A DNA stretch of 64,000 nt from Lumbricus terrestris (Eukaryota > Annelida > Clitellata > Crassiclitellata > Lumbricidae). Below, piece after piece: positions 53,976 through 64,000 of the stretch. A program made the translations under genes and the position numbers. Position 1 is the stretch's first letter. The number at the start of each line of letters is the position of its first letter. The stretch spans positions 9,515,165 to 9,579,164 of the forward strand of contig OX457047.1 of NCBI GenBank assembly GCA_949752735.1, given 5' to 3'. Below the pieces are notes generated by a model. The model was given only the letters and a program-made list of their open reading frames with translations, ran no database searches and was not told where the DNA came from.

Positions 53976-56395
53976 TAGATAAATATATTCAACAATATAA
54001 ATTACATAAACACTTTTCTTCTTAAATCCAGACTGAATGTAAGACCAATACAAATAACAGCTATACAGCTAAATAAAGGTATAGCTGAAACAACTGTGCA
54101 ACATTAGAACAAAGTATTATATTACAGTAGTTGCTACTATATGATAGATAAAACATTTTTATTTTCCACAAGAACAATTGTTATTAAAAACATTTTTACT
54201 GCACACAATTGAAATTGGATGCTGCTGTTGCAGTTAGATATCCAGCTGTCTGAAGGTCAATGAGAAATGGGAGTTACCAGACACTTCTTGAAAGATAACA
54301 GAAATTCAAGCAACGGATAAATAATGGTAGTCAATTCCGTACCCTATTAGTAACGAAACCTGATAGCTTTAAGTTGGCATAATCAAGGCAAGAGCAGACA
54401 AGAAATCAGGCGTTGGTCTTTGACATGTCTGGGAAGAGCAGTCATCATGTGATGCATCGCGTTGAAGTGATAAAAAACACGATTTGCAAAGGTTTAAGTG
54501 ACCCCAAGTATTGTCAAGTCTTCATTGCATGAAGGAACAGTGCAAGAAAAGCCAAAGCTAGAATGATATTGGAAGGTGTGCTGTCAATGGCATGAGCCAA
54601 ACCTGTTTATGCAGACTATAGGTTTGTATTAGGCTAAGGTTATTAAAGCTCAAGTTGAATGACGATCAGGTCCATGTCCAGACTGTTGAAACAGAACCAC
54701 GCAGGCACTGAAGAGAGGCACTACAAGCATTTTATGAACTCTTCCCTTGGTAACAAAGCAGAGCATCATCAGCATAATGGGCTTTCTACGACTAAGCGAC
54801 ACCTTCCAAACTATTCTCAATTTCACAAACTTTTCAAGACTTTTTCGCTTCCAAGATCTCGGCCAGTAGCGCTGTTGAGTAGCTATCTTGAAGGGGCGCT
54901 ATATAAATTCTGATTAATCGATAATGCTGTGATTTGACAAAAAAGTGATTTTTGTTCATTAGCACAACAGTTGTCTCCAAGATACATATCCACAATGCAA
55001 TATGCTGAAAAAATAGCTAGGCGAGCAAATGCCTAATTGGGTAAACAAAACAGTTTTGTGTCCTATGACATCAATATTCCATTTCAGACGACTCAGTTCA
55101 CGTTTATAAAAAAATTGCGATGAGATTTTGTGAATAAAAAAGCACATCGTAGTTAAACTTCATTGTCAGTGTAATTCTACTACCACTACTTTATTCAAGA
55201 CATTCATTGACACAAACGCTACAAGATACAAAATTCAGAGTAAAAAAATCGTCGTTGCTAGACAAGGAGTTTCTTTAAAGTATTTAAGACCTAGGTCTAC
55301 AGCAATAGAAAATGATTGTTCAGCTAAGGACACCGTAAATTTTCATTGTTCCTAGCCGGCAAGTTGAATAAGTTTTGGAGGGAACAGATTGCGCAGAACG
55401 AGGAACTTGTTCATTAGCACAACCTCCAGTAAGTTAGCATCAGCACCAACGCACCAGCTGATCCACCCCGGTAAGTTACGACGAAAGTTATCCAGTGTTT
55501 CTTATTTTTTGGACACAAGTCTCTTGAGTCTTTCTTGGTCCCTTGCCTTTGAGAAACCCGCACCAGGCCGAAGAGGCACAATCACTCAAGATAAAACTGT
55601 TGCCTCAACAACCTGGCAGAAGTGCCACCAAGGAGACTGCACGATCAAAGAATTCTGAGTGTGTGTAAGGCACCGTTGCATCAGACCAGGATGACCTCCT
55701 CCATGGCATTGATGGCTCGAAGATCATTACGGGCGGCTCCTGCAATGGCAAAAATAACATGCTTCGTCCAATAAAAAGCAAATAATTGCTGGATTCATTT
55801 AACATGGAACATCACATGCAATTTTTCAGAAGATGTGTAAGAATAATGCTATAAAAAGATAATGGTATGGGTCATTCCGTCTCAAATCAACAAATTTTTG
55901 AAAAGTTTCCCACTCGACCATCTCAGATTTTGATGAAATTTGGACAGAATGTGCATAAATGTATTAGAACATGCTATGCAAAAGTTGTTCTGCCTCTTCC
56001 TGCACGGAAGTATTTATATCTGAGTCACTGAGTGTCCGCCCTTTGCCAACAGTAATAATTAGACAGCCTGCGTCTGGTATTCTAAGTCTCTGACACCAAG
56101 AATGGACACCACTGACTGGTATCGGACGATACCAATAAATATTAATAAATAATTCGTTTATTTATTGACACTTCAAGTAGCCTATATTTCAACCCATTGC
56201 GATCTAGCGCGTGTTACATTTTTTGGCGCCCTTGTATCGACATGACTGTGATAAATTGCGATTGGCTTTAAAGGTTACACTTACTAGACGCAGATGGTCA
56301 GTTGATAATGTAATAAGTAGAAAATTATATCTGTGTTTAGGTCTCATCTATTTTCTTTTCTTTAACAGATAATTTTAATGCATTAGCTAGCAGAG
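53976..56395. other. Mostly unassigned DNA
   Basis: Only a sense LINE 3' tail at 54858-54916 (gctatcttgaaggggcgcta) is clear. At 55715-55775 a minus-strand acceptor (ttgccattgcag) precedes a short open stretch reading AARNDLRAINAMEEVILV then stop; strong donor-like gtaagt sites lie on the plus strand at about 55429 and 55472. These do not add up to a gene model. Confidence 0.35.
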
Positions 56396-56530
56396 ATGTG
56401 GTGTGGCCAAGTTGGTCAACGGTTAGCCGTTGGTACCGGAAGTTGCCGGTTCGAACCGCACCTTGCAGTAAAATTTATTTAAATTTCTTATATAACGCAT
56501 TTCTCTGCCAGTATCACAAGATTTTGCTTT
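56396..56530 (+). mobile_element. SINE-2-related copy
   Basis: Head gtgtggccaagttggtcaac (A-box-like) and gccggttcgaaccgcacc (B-box), then aaaatttatttaaatttctt as in SINE-2. The 3' part is not recognisable. Confidence 0.65.
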
Positions 56531-57339
56531 GAAGCTGATCGTGTCACGCTGGCACCCTATTTCTTTTTCCTGTTCAAGGCTAATACTCTGCTTTACCGCT
56601 TAGCAACAGTAAGCAGCAAATGTACAGAAAGGCTCCGAAAAAGGCGATCGAAGTAGGCCTGTAGTAGGCATGTAGGCCTATATTTCATTCCATGTTTTAC
56701 TCGATGGCGCTCTCACAATATTATTGTTTAATGTTAGTTACAGAGTGCATGAATGTCAGATTGTCGTGTTGTAAAAATTCTGACGCATTCTCTGCAATGA
56801 GTGACTGTTTGACACGTCAACCGTGATGTAGGCAACATTTAACCATCTTAAACGAAAAGCACTGCCATCAAAATTGCCCATTACAATGATCAATTCTAAG
56901 CCTACTGACTGCAGTAGATCTTTTGTATAAGTAGGCCTAGATCTTTTGCATATTATATTCTTATCAATGACATGACGACTTCGTATGATTAGGTAATATG
57001 GCATTGTAACCTGTAACTTGGTGCGTTTTATCACCCTGAATAGGGGAGTGACTGGGTCAGTTCGTCTTGGGTGAAATAGCAGGAGAGGGAGTAGGCCTAC
57101 GACAACTTTTCTGCCTTGCACTGCTTGGGAGGCAGAGGCGCTGGATACTTCTCTCAGCTGTATGTATATATATATATATGTGTGTGTGTATATATGTGTA
57201 TATATAGCTTCTTGTTGCCCATTGGCAGACCGTCATTAGCCAGCGCCCGGTGTACTTTGTGGGCTGTGGCTGGCCTTTCGACCGTAGGGCCTAATGGGTT
57301 CATTTGGGCTCTGTTCCCAAGCTCCATCGGTCCTACTCT
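56531..57339. other. No recognised gene
   Basis: Contains (TA)(TG) repeats at 57157-57206. Otherwise no element end or coding signal. Confidence 0.35.
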
Positions 57340-57478
57340 ATGGTCCATAAACTAAATGAACCGTCTTTGTCTGCATTGCTCGACCGATGTCGAGTTGCTA
57401 CATCGTAATCGTAATCGTAATTTTCAAAATGTCTAGAGAGCAAATCGAAAGCTAAGCGCAGGGCACCAGCTTATGCAC
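57340..57478 (-). repeat. Dispersed repeat R1, inverted copy
   Basis: The reverse strand reads cataagctggtgccctgcgc, tagacattttgaaaattacg and (ATTACG)n, matching copies at 275 and 8885. Confidence 0.55.
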
Positions 57479-57479
57479 G

Positions 57480-57489
57480 AAATAATAAT

Positions 57490-57524
<35 letters not shown>

Positions 57525-57564
57525 ATTAAAAAAAAAAAAAAAATAAAAAATTTAAAAAAAAAAA

Positions 57565-57603
<39 letters not shown>

Positions 57604-57782
57604 TTATCAGCGTATCTCCATTACTAAGCAACGTTTAAACGATGTGACTTTCAATGTGACTTTCGCTGGCTCTTTATTGACATGATGAGGGGTAGCCATT
57701 CCAAATGCATCGCTTTCATCATTTCGAAATCCCCGGGACAATGAATAACCTCAGAGTAATTAAAAAGTATAGTAGTAATGAC

Positions 57783-57849
<67 letters not shown>

Positions 57850-58546
57850 GCAATAAGAAAGTGAGACGGGAGGTGGAGGGAGAGGGACAGGGACACCCGG
57901 GACAAGAAAAGGGACAGGGACAGCACCAAGGAGACCGAAGGCGACAGGAACAGGGACGGGGACGAGGAGACGGAGAGGGATAGGGACAAGAACTGGGAAA
58001 GAGAGTCGGAGAGGGCCACGGACGAGGCAGGGGCAGAAGCAGGGACATGGACAAGTGCAGGAAGACAGAGAGGGACAAGGACAGCGACAGAGAAAGGGAC
58101 AGACACAGAGACAGAGAGAGAGACAGAGACAGATATAGAGACAGGGACAATAACTTGGAAAGGGAGACGAAGAGGTACAGGGACAGCGACAGGAAAGAGA
58201 CAGTGACAAGAACTGGTAAAGGGAGTCTGTCAGAGACACGGACAGACACGTCGTCGTCATCATCATCATCATAATCATCATCATCATCATCATCGTTATC
58301 ATCATCGTTATCATCATCGTTATCATCATCGTTATCGTTATCATAATCGTCGCCGTCGTTGTCGTCATCATCATCGTTATCATCATCGTTATCATCATCG
58401 TTATCATCATCGTTATCATCATCGTTATCATCATCGTTATCATCATCGTTATCATAATCGTCATCGTCGCCGTCGTTGTCGTCATCGTCATCGTCATCGT
58501 CATCATCATCATCATCATCATCAGTTATCTGATAATCTTTCTCCCA

Positions 58547-58577
<31 letters not shown>

Positions 58578-58728
58578 GTTAGCAACATCTCTTGCGCTAG
58601 ACTAGTATATAACGCGATGGGTTCATATGAAAACCAAGCCATAATCAATTCACCATCCCAACGAGACATCGCCTGTGATGGATAGGGATTCGAATTTTGA
58701 AAGTGGTGACAGAGAGTCGGAGAGGGCC

Positions 58729-58799
<71 letters not shown>

Positions 58800-58830
58800 G
58801 GCAGACAGACAGACAGACAGATAGATAAAC
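57480..58830. repeat. Simple-sequence cluster: AAT, GGGACA, CAT, CAGA
   Basis: (AAT)n and A-tracts 57480-57602; (AAT)n 57779-57850; GGGACA/GGAGAC tract 57860-58250; CAT/CGT array 58252-58580; (CAGA)n 58730-58830. The 379-residue Asp-rich ORF and the poly-Met, poly-Asn and Cys/Leu-rich ORFs spanning these blocks are artefacts. Confidence 0.9.
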
Positions 58831-58839
58831 AGACACGGA

Positions 58840-58984
58840 CACACACACTTGATTTCAATTACAATTACACACAGCAGGCAGGCTTGGCAGACAGACAAAC
58901 AGGCGGACATACAGATAGACGCACACGAACATAGCAGGTTGGCAGGCTGGCAGGCTGGCAGGCAGGCAGACAGGCAAAGACGAA

Positions 58985-59027
<43 letters not shown>

Positions 59028-59080
59028 AACATACAGACAGACAGACAAACAGGCGGACATACAGATAGACGCACACGATT
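58840..59080. repeat. CAGA/GGCAGGCT-rich spacer
   Basis: 'ggcggacatacagatagacg' with 'cacacga' occurs at about 58902, 59052 and 59628, separated by GGCAGGCT and GAGA repeats. Confidence 0.75.
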
Positions 59081-59590
59081 AAGCTGGTTAAGCAAAGAAT
59101 TGGCATGCATGCCATATTACATTTTGATGGTTTTCCGATGTGTCTGCTGTATGAGATATATATTGGTATACTATCTGATATCCATGTAGATCAAAAACGG
59201 TGTATATAAACTGGTTACACATGGAAGCCACGTGCATACCACATTGCATTTTGACGGTTTTCGTATCTGTCTGCTGTATGAGATATGTATTGTTATACTA
59301 TATCGTATCCATGTGGCTCAAAAGTGGTGTACATAAGCTGGCTACACATGGAAGCCACGTGCATACCATATTGCATTTTTATGGTTTTCGGATCTGTCTG
59401 CTGTATGAGATATGTATTGTTATACTATATCATATCCATGTTGAAAGGGAGAGGGAGAGGGAGATGGAGAGGGAGAGGGAGGGGGAGAGGGAGGGGTAGG
59501 GGATGGGAGGGAAGGGGAGGGGAGATATATATTTATATGTACGGACGGACAGACAGGGATGGGGAGGGAGAGAGAGCGGGAGAGGGAGGG
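59081..59590. repeat. Tandem 127-bp repeat block, copy 1
   Basis: Three 127-bp units start at 59108, 59235 and 59362 ('attgcattttgatggttttc', 'tgctgtatgagatatgtatt', 'acatggaagccacgtgcata'). They are followed by GGGAGA repeats and gatatatatttatatgtacg. The block is repeated at offset 970 (60051-60560). Confidence 0.9.
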
Positions 59591-59730
59591 AGAGGGAGGC
59601 AAACATACAGACAGACAGACAAACAGGCGGACATACAGATAGACGCACACGAACATAGCAGGTAGGCAGGCTGGCAGGCAGGCAGACAGGCAAAGACGAA
59701 CACACAAGAGAGAGAGAGAGAGACAGAGAC

Positions 59731-59761
<31 letters not shown>

Positions 59762-60050
59762 CAGAGAGAGAAGATCAGAAACAATATAAATGAAAGCTAA
59801 GTCTGGGAGCAGAGAAAGCTCGTACACCAGTAAGATCTGGTTGCGCATAGTCTACGCGTAAGCTAAGACATGTACATCAAACCAGGTTTCTTGCATATTA
59901 TATGAATGTAATTTAATGTAATGTAAATCCTAGAAGTTTCTCAGCGCACCCAAAAAGCACATCAAGGAGACCAGCTCATTCAACAGCACTATGTCACATC
60001 AAATTCACAAGACCCGGTCTAGGTTGCATAGAAATTGTGTAGGCCAGACT
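59591..60050. repeat. CAGA/GAGA repeats and short unique spacer
   Basis: 59600-59770 is CAGA, GGCAGGCT and GAGA repeats. 59771-60050 is unique DNA with no gene. Confidence 0.6.
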
Positions 60051-60560
60051 AAGCTGGTTAAGCAAAGAATTGGCATGCATGCCATATTACATTTTGATGG
60101 TTTTCCGATGTGTCTGCTGTATGAGATATATATTGGTATACTATCTGATATCCATGTAGATCAAAAACGGTGTATATAAACTGGTTACACATGGAAGCCA
60201 CGTGCATAGCATATTGCATTTTGACGGTTTTTGGATCTGTACGCTGTATGAGATATGTATTGTTATACTATATCGTATCCATGTGGCTCAAAAGTGGTGT
60301 ACATAAGCTGGCTACACATGGAAGCCACGTGCATACCATATTGCATTTTGATGGTTTTCGGATCTGTCTGCTGTATGAGATATGTATTGTTATAACTATA
60401 TCGTATCCATGTTGAGAGGGAGAGGGAGAGGGAGAGGGAGAGGGAAAGGGAAAGGGAGAGGGAGAGGGAGGGGAGGGGGAAGGGATGGGAGGGAAGGGGA
60501 GGGGAGATATATATTTATATGTACGGACGGACAGACAGGGATGGGGAGGGAGAGAGCGGG
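60051..60560. repeat. Tandem 127-bp repeat block, copy 2
   Basis: Units start at 60078, 60205 and 60332, aligned with copy 1 at +970; few substitutions. Confidence 0.9.
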
Positions 60561-60815
60561 AGACTGAGAGAGAGGGAGAGACATGGACAGGGACAGGAAA
60601 AGAGACAGGGACAGCGCCAGGGAGACCGGAGAGAGAGCAATAGCGACAGGGACAGAGACAGAGACAGACAGAGTCAGGGTCAGGGACAGGGGCAGGAACT
60701 GGGAGAGAGAGAGGGACAGGGACAGGGAGAGGGAGGGGGAGGGGGAGGAAGAAAGAGAGGGAGCGGGAGAGAGAGACATGGACAGGGACAGGAAAAGGGG
60801 CAGGGACAGCGCAGG
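60561..60815. repeat. GGGACA/GAGAGG purine-rich tract
   Basis: Strand-asymmetric purine repeats like 57860-58250. 'acatggacagggacaggaaa' occurs twice. Confidence 0.8.
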
Positions 60816-60819
60816 GCTG

Positions 60820-61133
60820 GTACGATCCGTACGTAAGTACCTTCAACAGGCGGGAGACTTGCCTCCACCCAGCACACACCTCGGCCCGCAGTAGCCGGGT
60901 GGGCAGGGGTGGGGGCGGTGGGGTGGGGCAGTGGGGAGACAATTGTCCGGAAAACCCTAATTTCACAGGTGGCGTACCGGTGGAGGTCGGAGTGTGGTGG
61001 GGTGTGGTGGGGTGGGTGGTGGGGGTTTGGGGGAAGTGGTGGGGGAAAATTTTGCGGTGTGGTGGGATTGTGGCCGGGAGCGGGTCGAATCATAAATTTC
61101 CCGGGCAACGCCGAGTACCCCAGCTAGTAACTC
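60820..61133 (-). repeat. CCCGG-headed repeat, inverted copy
   Basis: The reverse strand begins tagctggggtactcggcgtt and gcccggg, then the C-rich region with accggtacgccacctgtgaa, and gcgggccgaggtgtg, matching 1907-2480. It then runs into GGGACA repeats where copy 1 has CAGA. Confidence 0.65.
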
Positions 61134-61485
61134 CATAAGTAGGGAAGTTCAAGCAAATGATCGTCGATCTACGCGTGCACCTTGCAGTAACATTGAAAGT
61201 GCGCTGAAGTCGAGCATGAATTGTAGGCCACCAAAGTGCCAATGTCTTGCAACAAATTTGTCTATCGGATATACCGGTCTAAGGTGTGTAGGCTACGTGC
61301 GTGCATGCGTGTGAGTGGACGTATGCGTAGTTGTGCGCGCGTGGGCGCTCGTGTGTGTGTGGCCCTACATTGGGATATGTAAACGTGGCTCATTAACTAT
61401 CACTTGGTCCGTATCGGCAAGTTTCTATTAATACAATAATGTCAGAGTCGGAGATAATTACGTGCGCCTGTATAATGCTGCCTTA

Positions 61486-61816
61486 CAGCGGCGCCCGCAG
61501 GATTTTTTTCTTGTACGCACAGAAATTTTCGAAGGAGGGGCGAAGAGGGAAAATTTTTCGTTAGGTCGCGGTCGCCGAAAAAACTGATGACCTTTTTTTT
61601 TTTAGTCATCAACCTAGAATTTCCCAAAAACATACCTTTTCTATCCGCCGAAAAAACTGATGACCTTTTTTTTTTTTTTTTTAGTCATCAACCTAGAATT
61701 TTCCAAAAACATACCTTTTGGGTCATCGCGCTGTACGCACTTACGTGTGTGCGTACGTCTGCGGGCCTCGCTGCTGTACGCACTTGCGTAAGTGCGTACG
61801 CCTGCGGGCGCCGCTG
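61486..61816. mobile_element. 8-bp-TSD element, 331 bp, with internal duplication
   Basis: Identical inverted ends cagcggcgcccgcagg; perfect TSD ctgcctta (61478-61485 and 61817-61824). A segment with the GATGACC-T-run-AGTCATC palindrome and 'aacctagaatt...cccaaaaacatacc' occurs twice (palindromes at 61586-61610 and 61659-61689). The right end also has paired 'gtgcgtacg' hairpins. Confidence 0.9.
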
Positions 61817-61924
61817 CTGCCTTAGACCATGGCTACTCAGAAGTTTTCGATTTTTATCCCCTCATTTCCAACAACTTCTGTAGACCTGTTGGACTTCACA
61901 CTCTGATGCGTTTCTCGCAATTTC

Positions 61925-62165
61925 TGAATGCATAACATCATGCAGGATTTGTATGGTATGCATATGGCAAATGCTATATGGCTGTGCCATCTGTATAACT
62001 TATGCAGCCCTTATGGGCTTTATGGATGTATTTTTCCCATATGTTAGACATATGGCCATGTTGTTGGGGTATAGTTACTGTAACTGATTACTTTTCCAAA
62101 AAAGTAACTAGTTACTGATTACAGTTACTTTTCAAAGTAACTATAGTTACTTTTAGTTACCACAG
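61925..62165. repeat. Right CATATG-rich and AGTAACTAGTTACT terminal region
   Basis: Inverted counterpart of 52611-52860: read on the minus strand, aaagtaatcagttacagtaa, ctat, acccc, aacaacatggccatatg and catatggg. Confidence 0.55.
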
Positions 62166-62400
62166 GTCCAATTTCATTGATTGGGTCTTTTAGCATGTAG
62201 TCACCAGTCTGTATCGCAAAAATAAGTAACTACACATCACGTTGAGCTGCTCGCAGTGTTCACTGTCATTGATGAAGATGATTTAGTTGCAAAGTTGCCA
62301 ATGCTGCTACTGTCACTTAGCTAATAACTAAAGAAATGAGTTCACTTTTTAGTTTTGCTAAAAGTTGAAATTTTAGTCAAACTTTTGCCCATCGCTGACC

Positions 62401-62545
62401 AGTGATGTAGTTGAGTCCACCTGAGCCGAGTCCGAGTTCAAGTCCGAGTCCAGCTAAGCTGAGACCGAGTCGAGTCCGAGTCCAAAGGAGTTTGAGTCCG
62501 AGTCACTATAAGGACCGAGTCCAAGTCCGAGTCCAATAACATCAA
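62401..62545. repeat. GAGTCC repeat cluster
   Basis: cagtgatgtagttgagtcc followed by GAGTCCGAGTCC/AAGTCC units. The first word looks like a hAT-type end, but no partner end is in the window. Confidence 0.5.
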
Positions 62546-63449
62546 CACTCAATATAATGACATAGAAAAGGTATCGATAATATTTATAGAAAAAGGTTTT
62601 TAATGTAATTTATCAAAATTGAACTTTAAAAATACTGAACTAAGTTTAGATAAAGTTTTGTTCGATAATCTAGCGCAATGGAATGGATACAATTCTTCCA
62701 CCGCCAAACACAAGTTCAACACTCGCATCTTGTGAAGTCTCTTATGTTGAGATTTGCGGCCAAAACTGCCAACCATTAGCAATGCCTCTACTTTTAAAGA
62801 AAATATTCTGAGTATGTGGTTTGGGGAGATGGGGTCTATCCGCTATGTTAATATCATCTGCCTTCCAATACCCAAACATAGACAATTAAGTGCTACGACC
62901 CTGCCTGCACGCCTGTTGAAATCCGTATATTGTGTATCTGATCTGTTAATGGTTCCAAGATCACAAGCCACAAATAAACACGTCCAACCCTATCCTCAAT
63001 TGTTTTATCCATAAACATCTAGATAGATTAAAAGTATATGTCCTATCGGCCTATTCGATCAGCCTATTCCTGCCAAGTCTATTAAGGTGTCAAAATATCG
63101 AACTCGATTTCAACTGTACGAGTGCCATGAGTGGCACCTGGTTATGTTTGTATATCTATACTATAGGCTCATGTTCAAATAATGTTCAAACTCGCCCATC
63201 CGTAACCCAACGCCGACCATACATCAAATAATTAAGCTTACACCTGTAATTAGCTTCGATCGCTCTGCATGTGGTCAGTGGTGCCCAGTCATCCGTCACA
63301 TTACTTCAATGTCAGGTTGTTCAATTAACGGACGATCCAGTGTCTTAAACCCGTAGGCTAAAAGGGCTCCTTTGTCTGAGCTGAGTGACCAAGAAAGCAG
63401 ACGAAATGTTTGAATTGGTTGTGGCAATAAACAATGGCCTGTTCCACGG
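62546..63449. other. No recognised gene
   Basis: AT-rich; ORFs at 62754-63014 and 62782-62600 show no domain. Confidence 0.35.
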
Positions 63450-63622
63450 AGAGTAACGAAAAGTAACTATTGTTGTTTTAGTTATCGTTACCTGGTAAAA
63501 GTAATTAGTTACTGTAACTAATTACTTTTTCCGAAAAGTAACTAGTTACTGTAATAGTTACCTAAAAAAAGTAACTAGTTACTATAGTAACGCGTTACTA
63601 GTAACGAGTAACGCACAACACT
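63450..63622. repeat. AGTAACTAGTTACT terminal block
   Basis: Dense agtaactagttact and gcgttac words ending gtaacgcacaacactg; on the minus strand it starts cagtgttgtgcgttactcg, a terminus like that at 52611. Confidence 0.6.
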
Positions 63623-63743
63623 GCATAATCGCATACGGTAGCCATCAGTCCATCACTCAGGTTGTAGCGTGTTTCGTTATGTTCAAAACAGACGCTGTGT
63701 ATGCTTATTGGATTAAACTAATCGTTAATGAAACTGTAGTTAT

Positions 63744-63773
63744 AGGGTGACTCCGTTCCAACGGAGTCACCCT
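63744..63773. repeat. Perfect 14-bp-arm hairpin
   Basis: agggtgactccgtt, a CC loop, then aacggagtcaccct. Probably the remnant end-to-end core of a MITE; could also act in DNA or RNA. Confidence 0.7.
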
Positions 63774-63954
63774 GAGTCCATTACGCTATGTCGTGGCAGG
63801 TCATAATTATGAGAATGCCTTAGCCTATGATCTGTCAAATTTTTTGTCATTTTTGTCATCATCTTTACATTAAAATTTCTTCGATCTACCGGTAGCCTAC
63901 TGATTAACTCCCGTGATATTGCAGCGACCTGTTAAAATTGCAGACGCCTATTTC

Positions 63955-64000
63955 TGGCGCCGCCACTGCTTGAGCCTGCCCATGCAACGATTCTGCAGTG
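63955..64000. mobile_element. Right end of a 8-bp-TSD-type element, cut by the window
   Basis: 'ggcgccgccactg', inverted CAGTGGCGGCGCC, is the terminus used by the elements at 9.7 kb and 45.4 kb. The partner end was not located to the left. Confidence 0.4.

Noticed and set aside
55605..55805. Minus-strand ORF and a possible exon reading AARNDLRAINAMEEV
   Set aside because: One acceptor-like site only; no partner exon, no recognised family.
57719..58858. 379-residue minus ORF with Asp-rich and Leu/Ser-rich parts
   Set aside because: Spans four different simple-sequence blocks (CAGA, CAT, GGGACA, AAT) that happen to lack stops in this frame.
52611..63622. Single 11-kb hAT element with CAGTGTTG ends
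   Set aside because: The ends look alike, but the 8 bp flanking each (tcatccgc and cataatcg) do not match; kept only as separate terminal blocks.

Overview
The window is animal nuclear DNA. It has a split gene with GT/AG introns, tRNA-derived SINEs, several LINE families, Tc1/mariner, TTAA-type and 8-bp-duplication DNA transposons, and very abundant simple-sequence DNA. No prokaryotic operons, Shine-Dalgarno-spaced genes, CRISPR array, rRNA or functional tRNA gene was seen. The repeat mix suggests a marine invertebrate, but I cannot name the species or phylum from sequence alone.

Layout. 1-13 kb: ATT, CAGA and CAT microsatellites, LINE remnants, two 8-bp-TSD elements (one a fusion of two element types) and 119 perfect CAT units. 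13-16.5 kb: a long LINE with an almost intact reverse transcriptase, followed directly by a SINE. 19.4-25.1 kb: a second LINE family split by a 4.9-kb DNA element. That element has a perfect 8-bp target duplication and carries a decayed, intron-containing gene that reads as a SWIM zinc-finger plus YqaJ-type nuclease; two smaller elements are nested inside it. 28.3-28.7 kb: a CpG-rich stretch with a strong minus-strand splice donor. 29.8-31.7 kb: an element with 33-bp perfect terminal inverted repeats, TTAA at both sides and a GGAACA minisatellite filling it. 32.7-33.6 kb: a Tc1/mariner element whose catalytic core is deleted. 36.5-37.7 kb: a 21-bp minisatellite interrupted by two SINEs.

The one convincing host gene lies on the minus strand at about 46.8-38.1 kb. 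It encodes a single-pass membrane protein: 19-residue repeats, lysine- and aspartate-rich tracts, five to six EGF modules, a GAVAPG-repeat stalk, a transmembrane segment and a very acidic cytoplasmic tail ending at 38070. Its introns hold SINEs, LINE ends, small DNA elements and a 21-bp minisatellite.

48-50.3 kb: a minus-strand LINE split by a 1.45-kb insertion carrying a gag-like ORF. 52.6-62.2 kb: a 92-bp satellite, long runs of GGGACA, CAGA and CAT repeats and a 970-bp-offset duplication, bracketed by inverted-similar AGTAACTAGTTACT and CATATG-rich ends. 62.4-63.8 kb: GAGTCC repeats, more AGTAACTAGTTACT blocks and a perfect hairpin.

Relationships. The abundant SINE shares its 3' tail, down to the last codons and stop of the LINE ORF, with the local LINE family, so that LINE is its probable mobilising partner. 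At least eleven elements have exact or near-exact 8-bp duplications, most with CAG...CTG ends. Six related loci (five elements with mapped ends and one fragment) share a GATGAC/GTCATC palindrome around a T-run.
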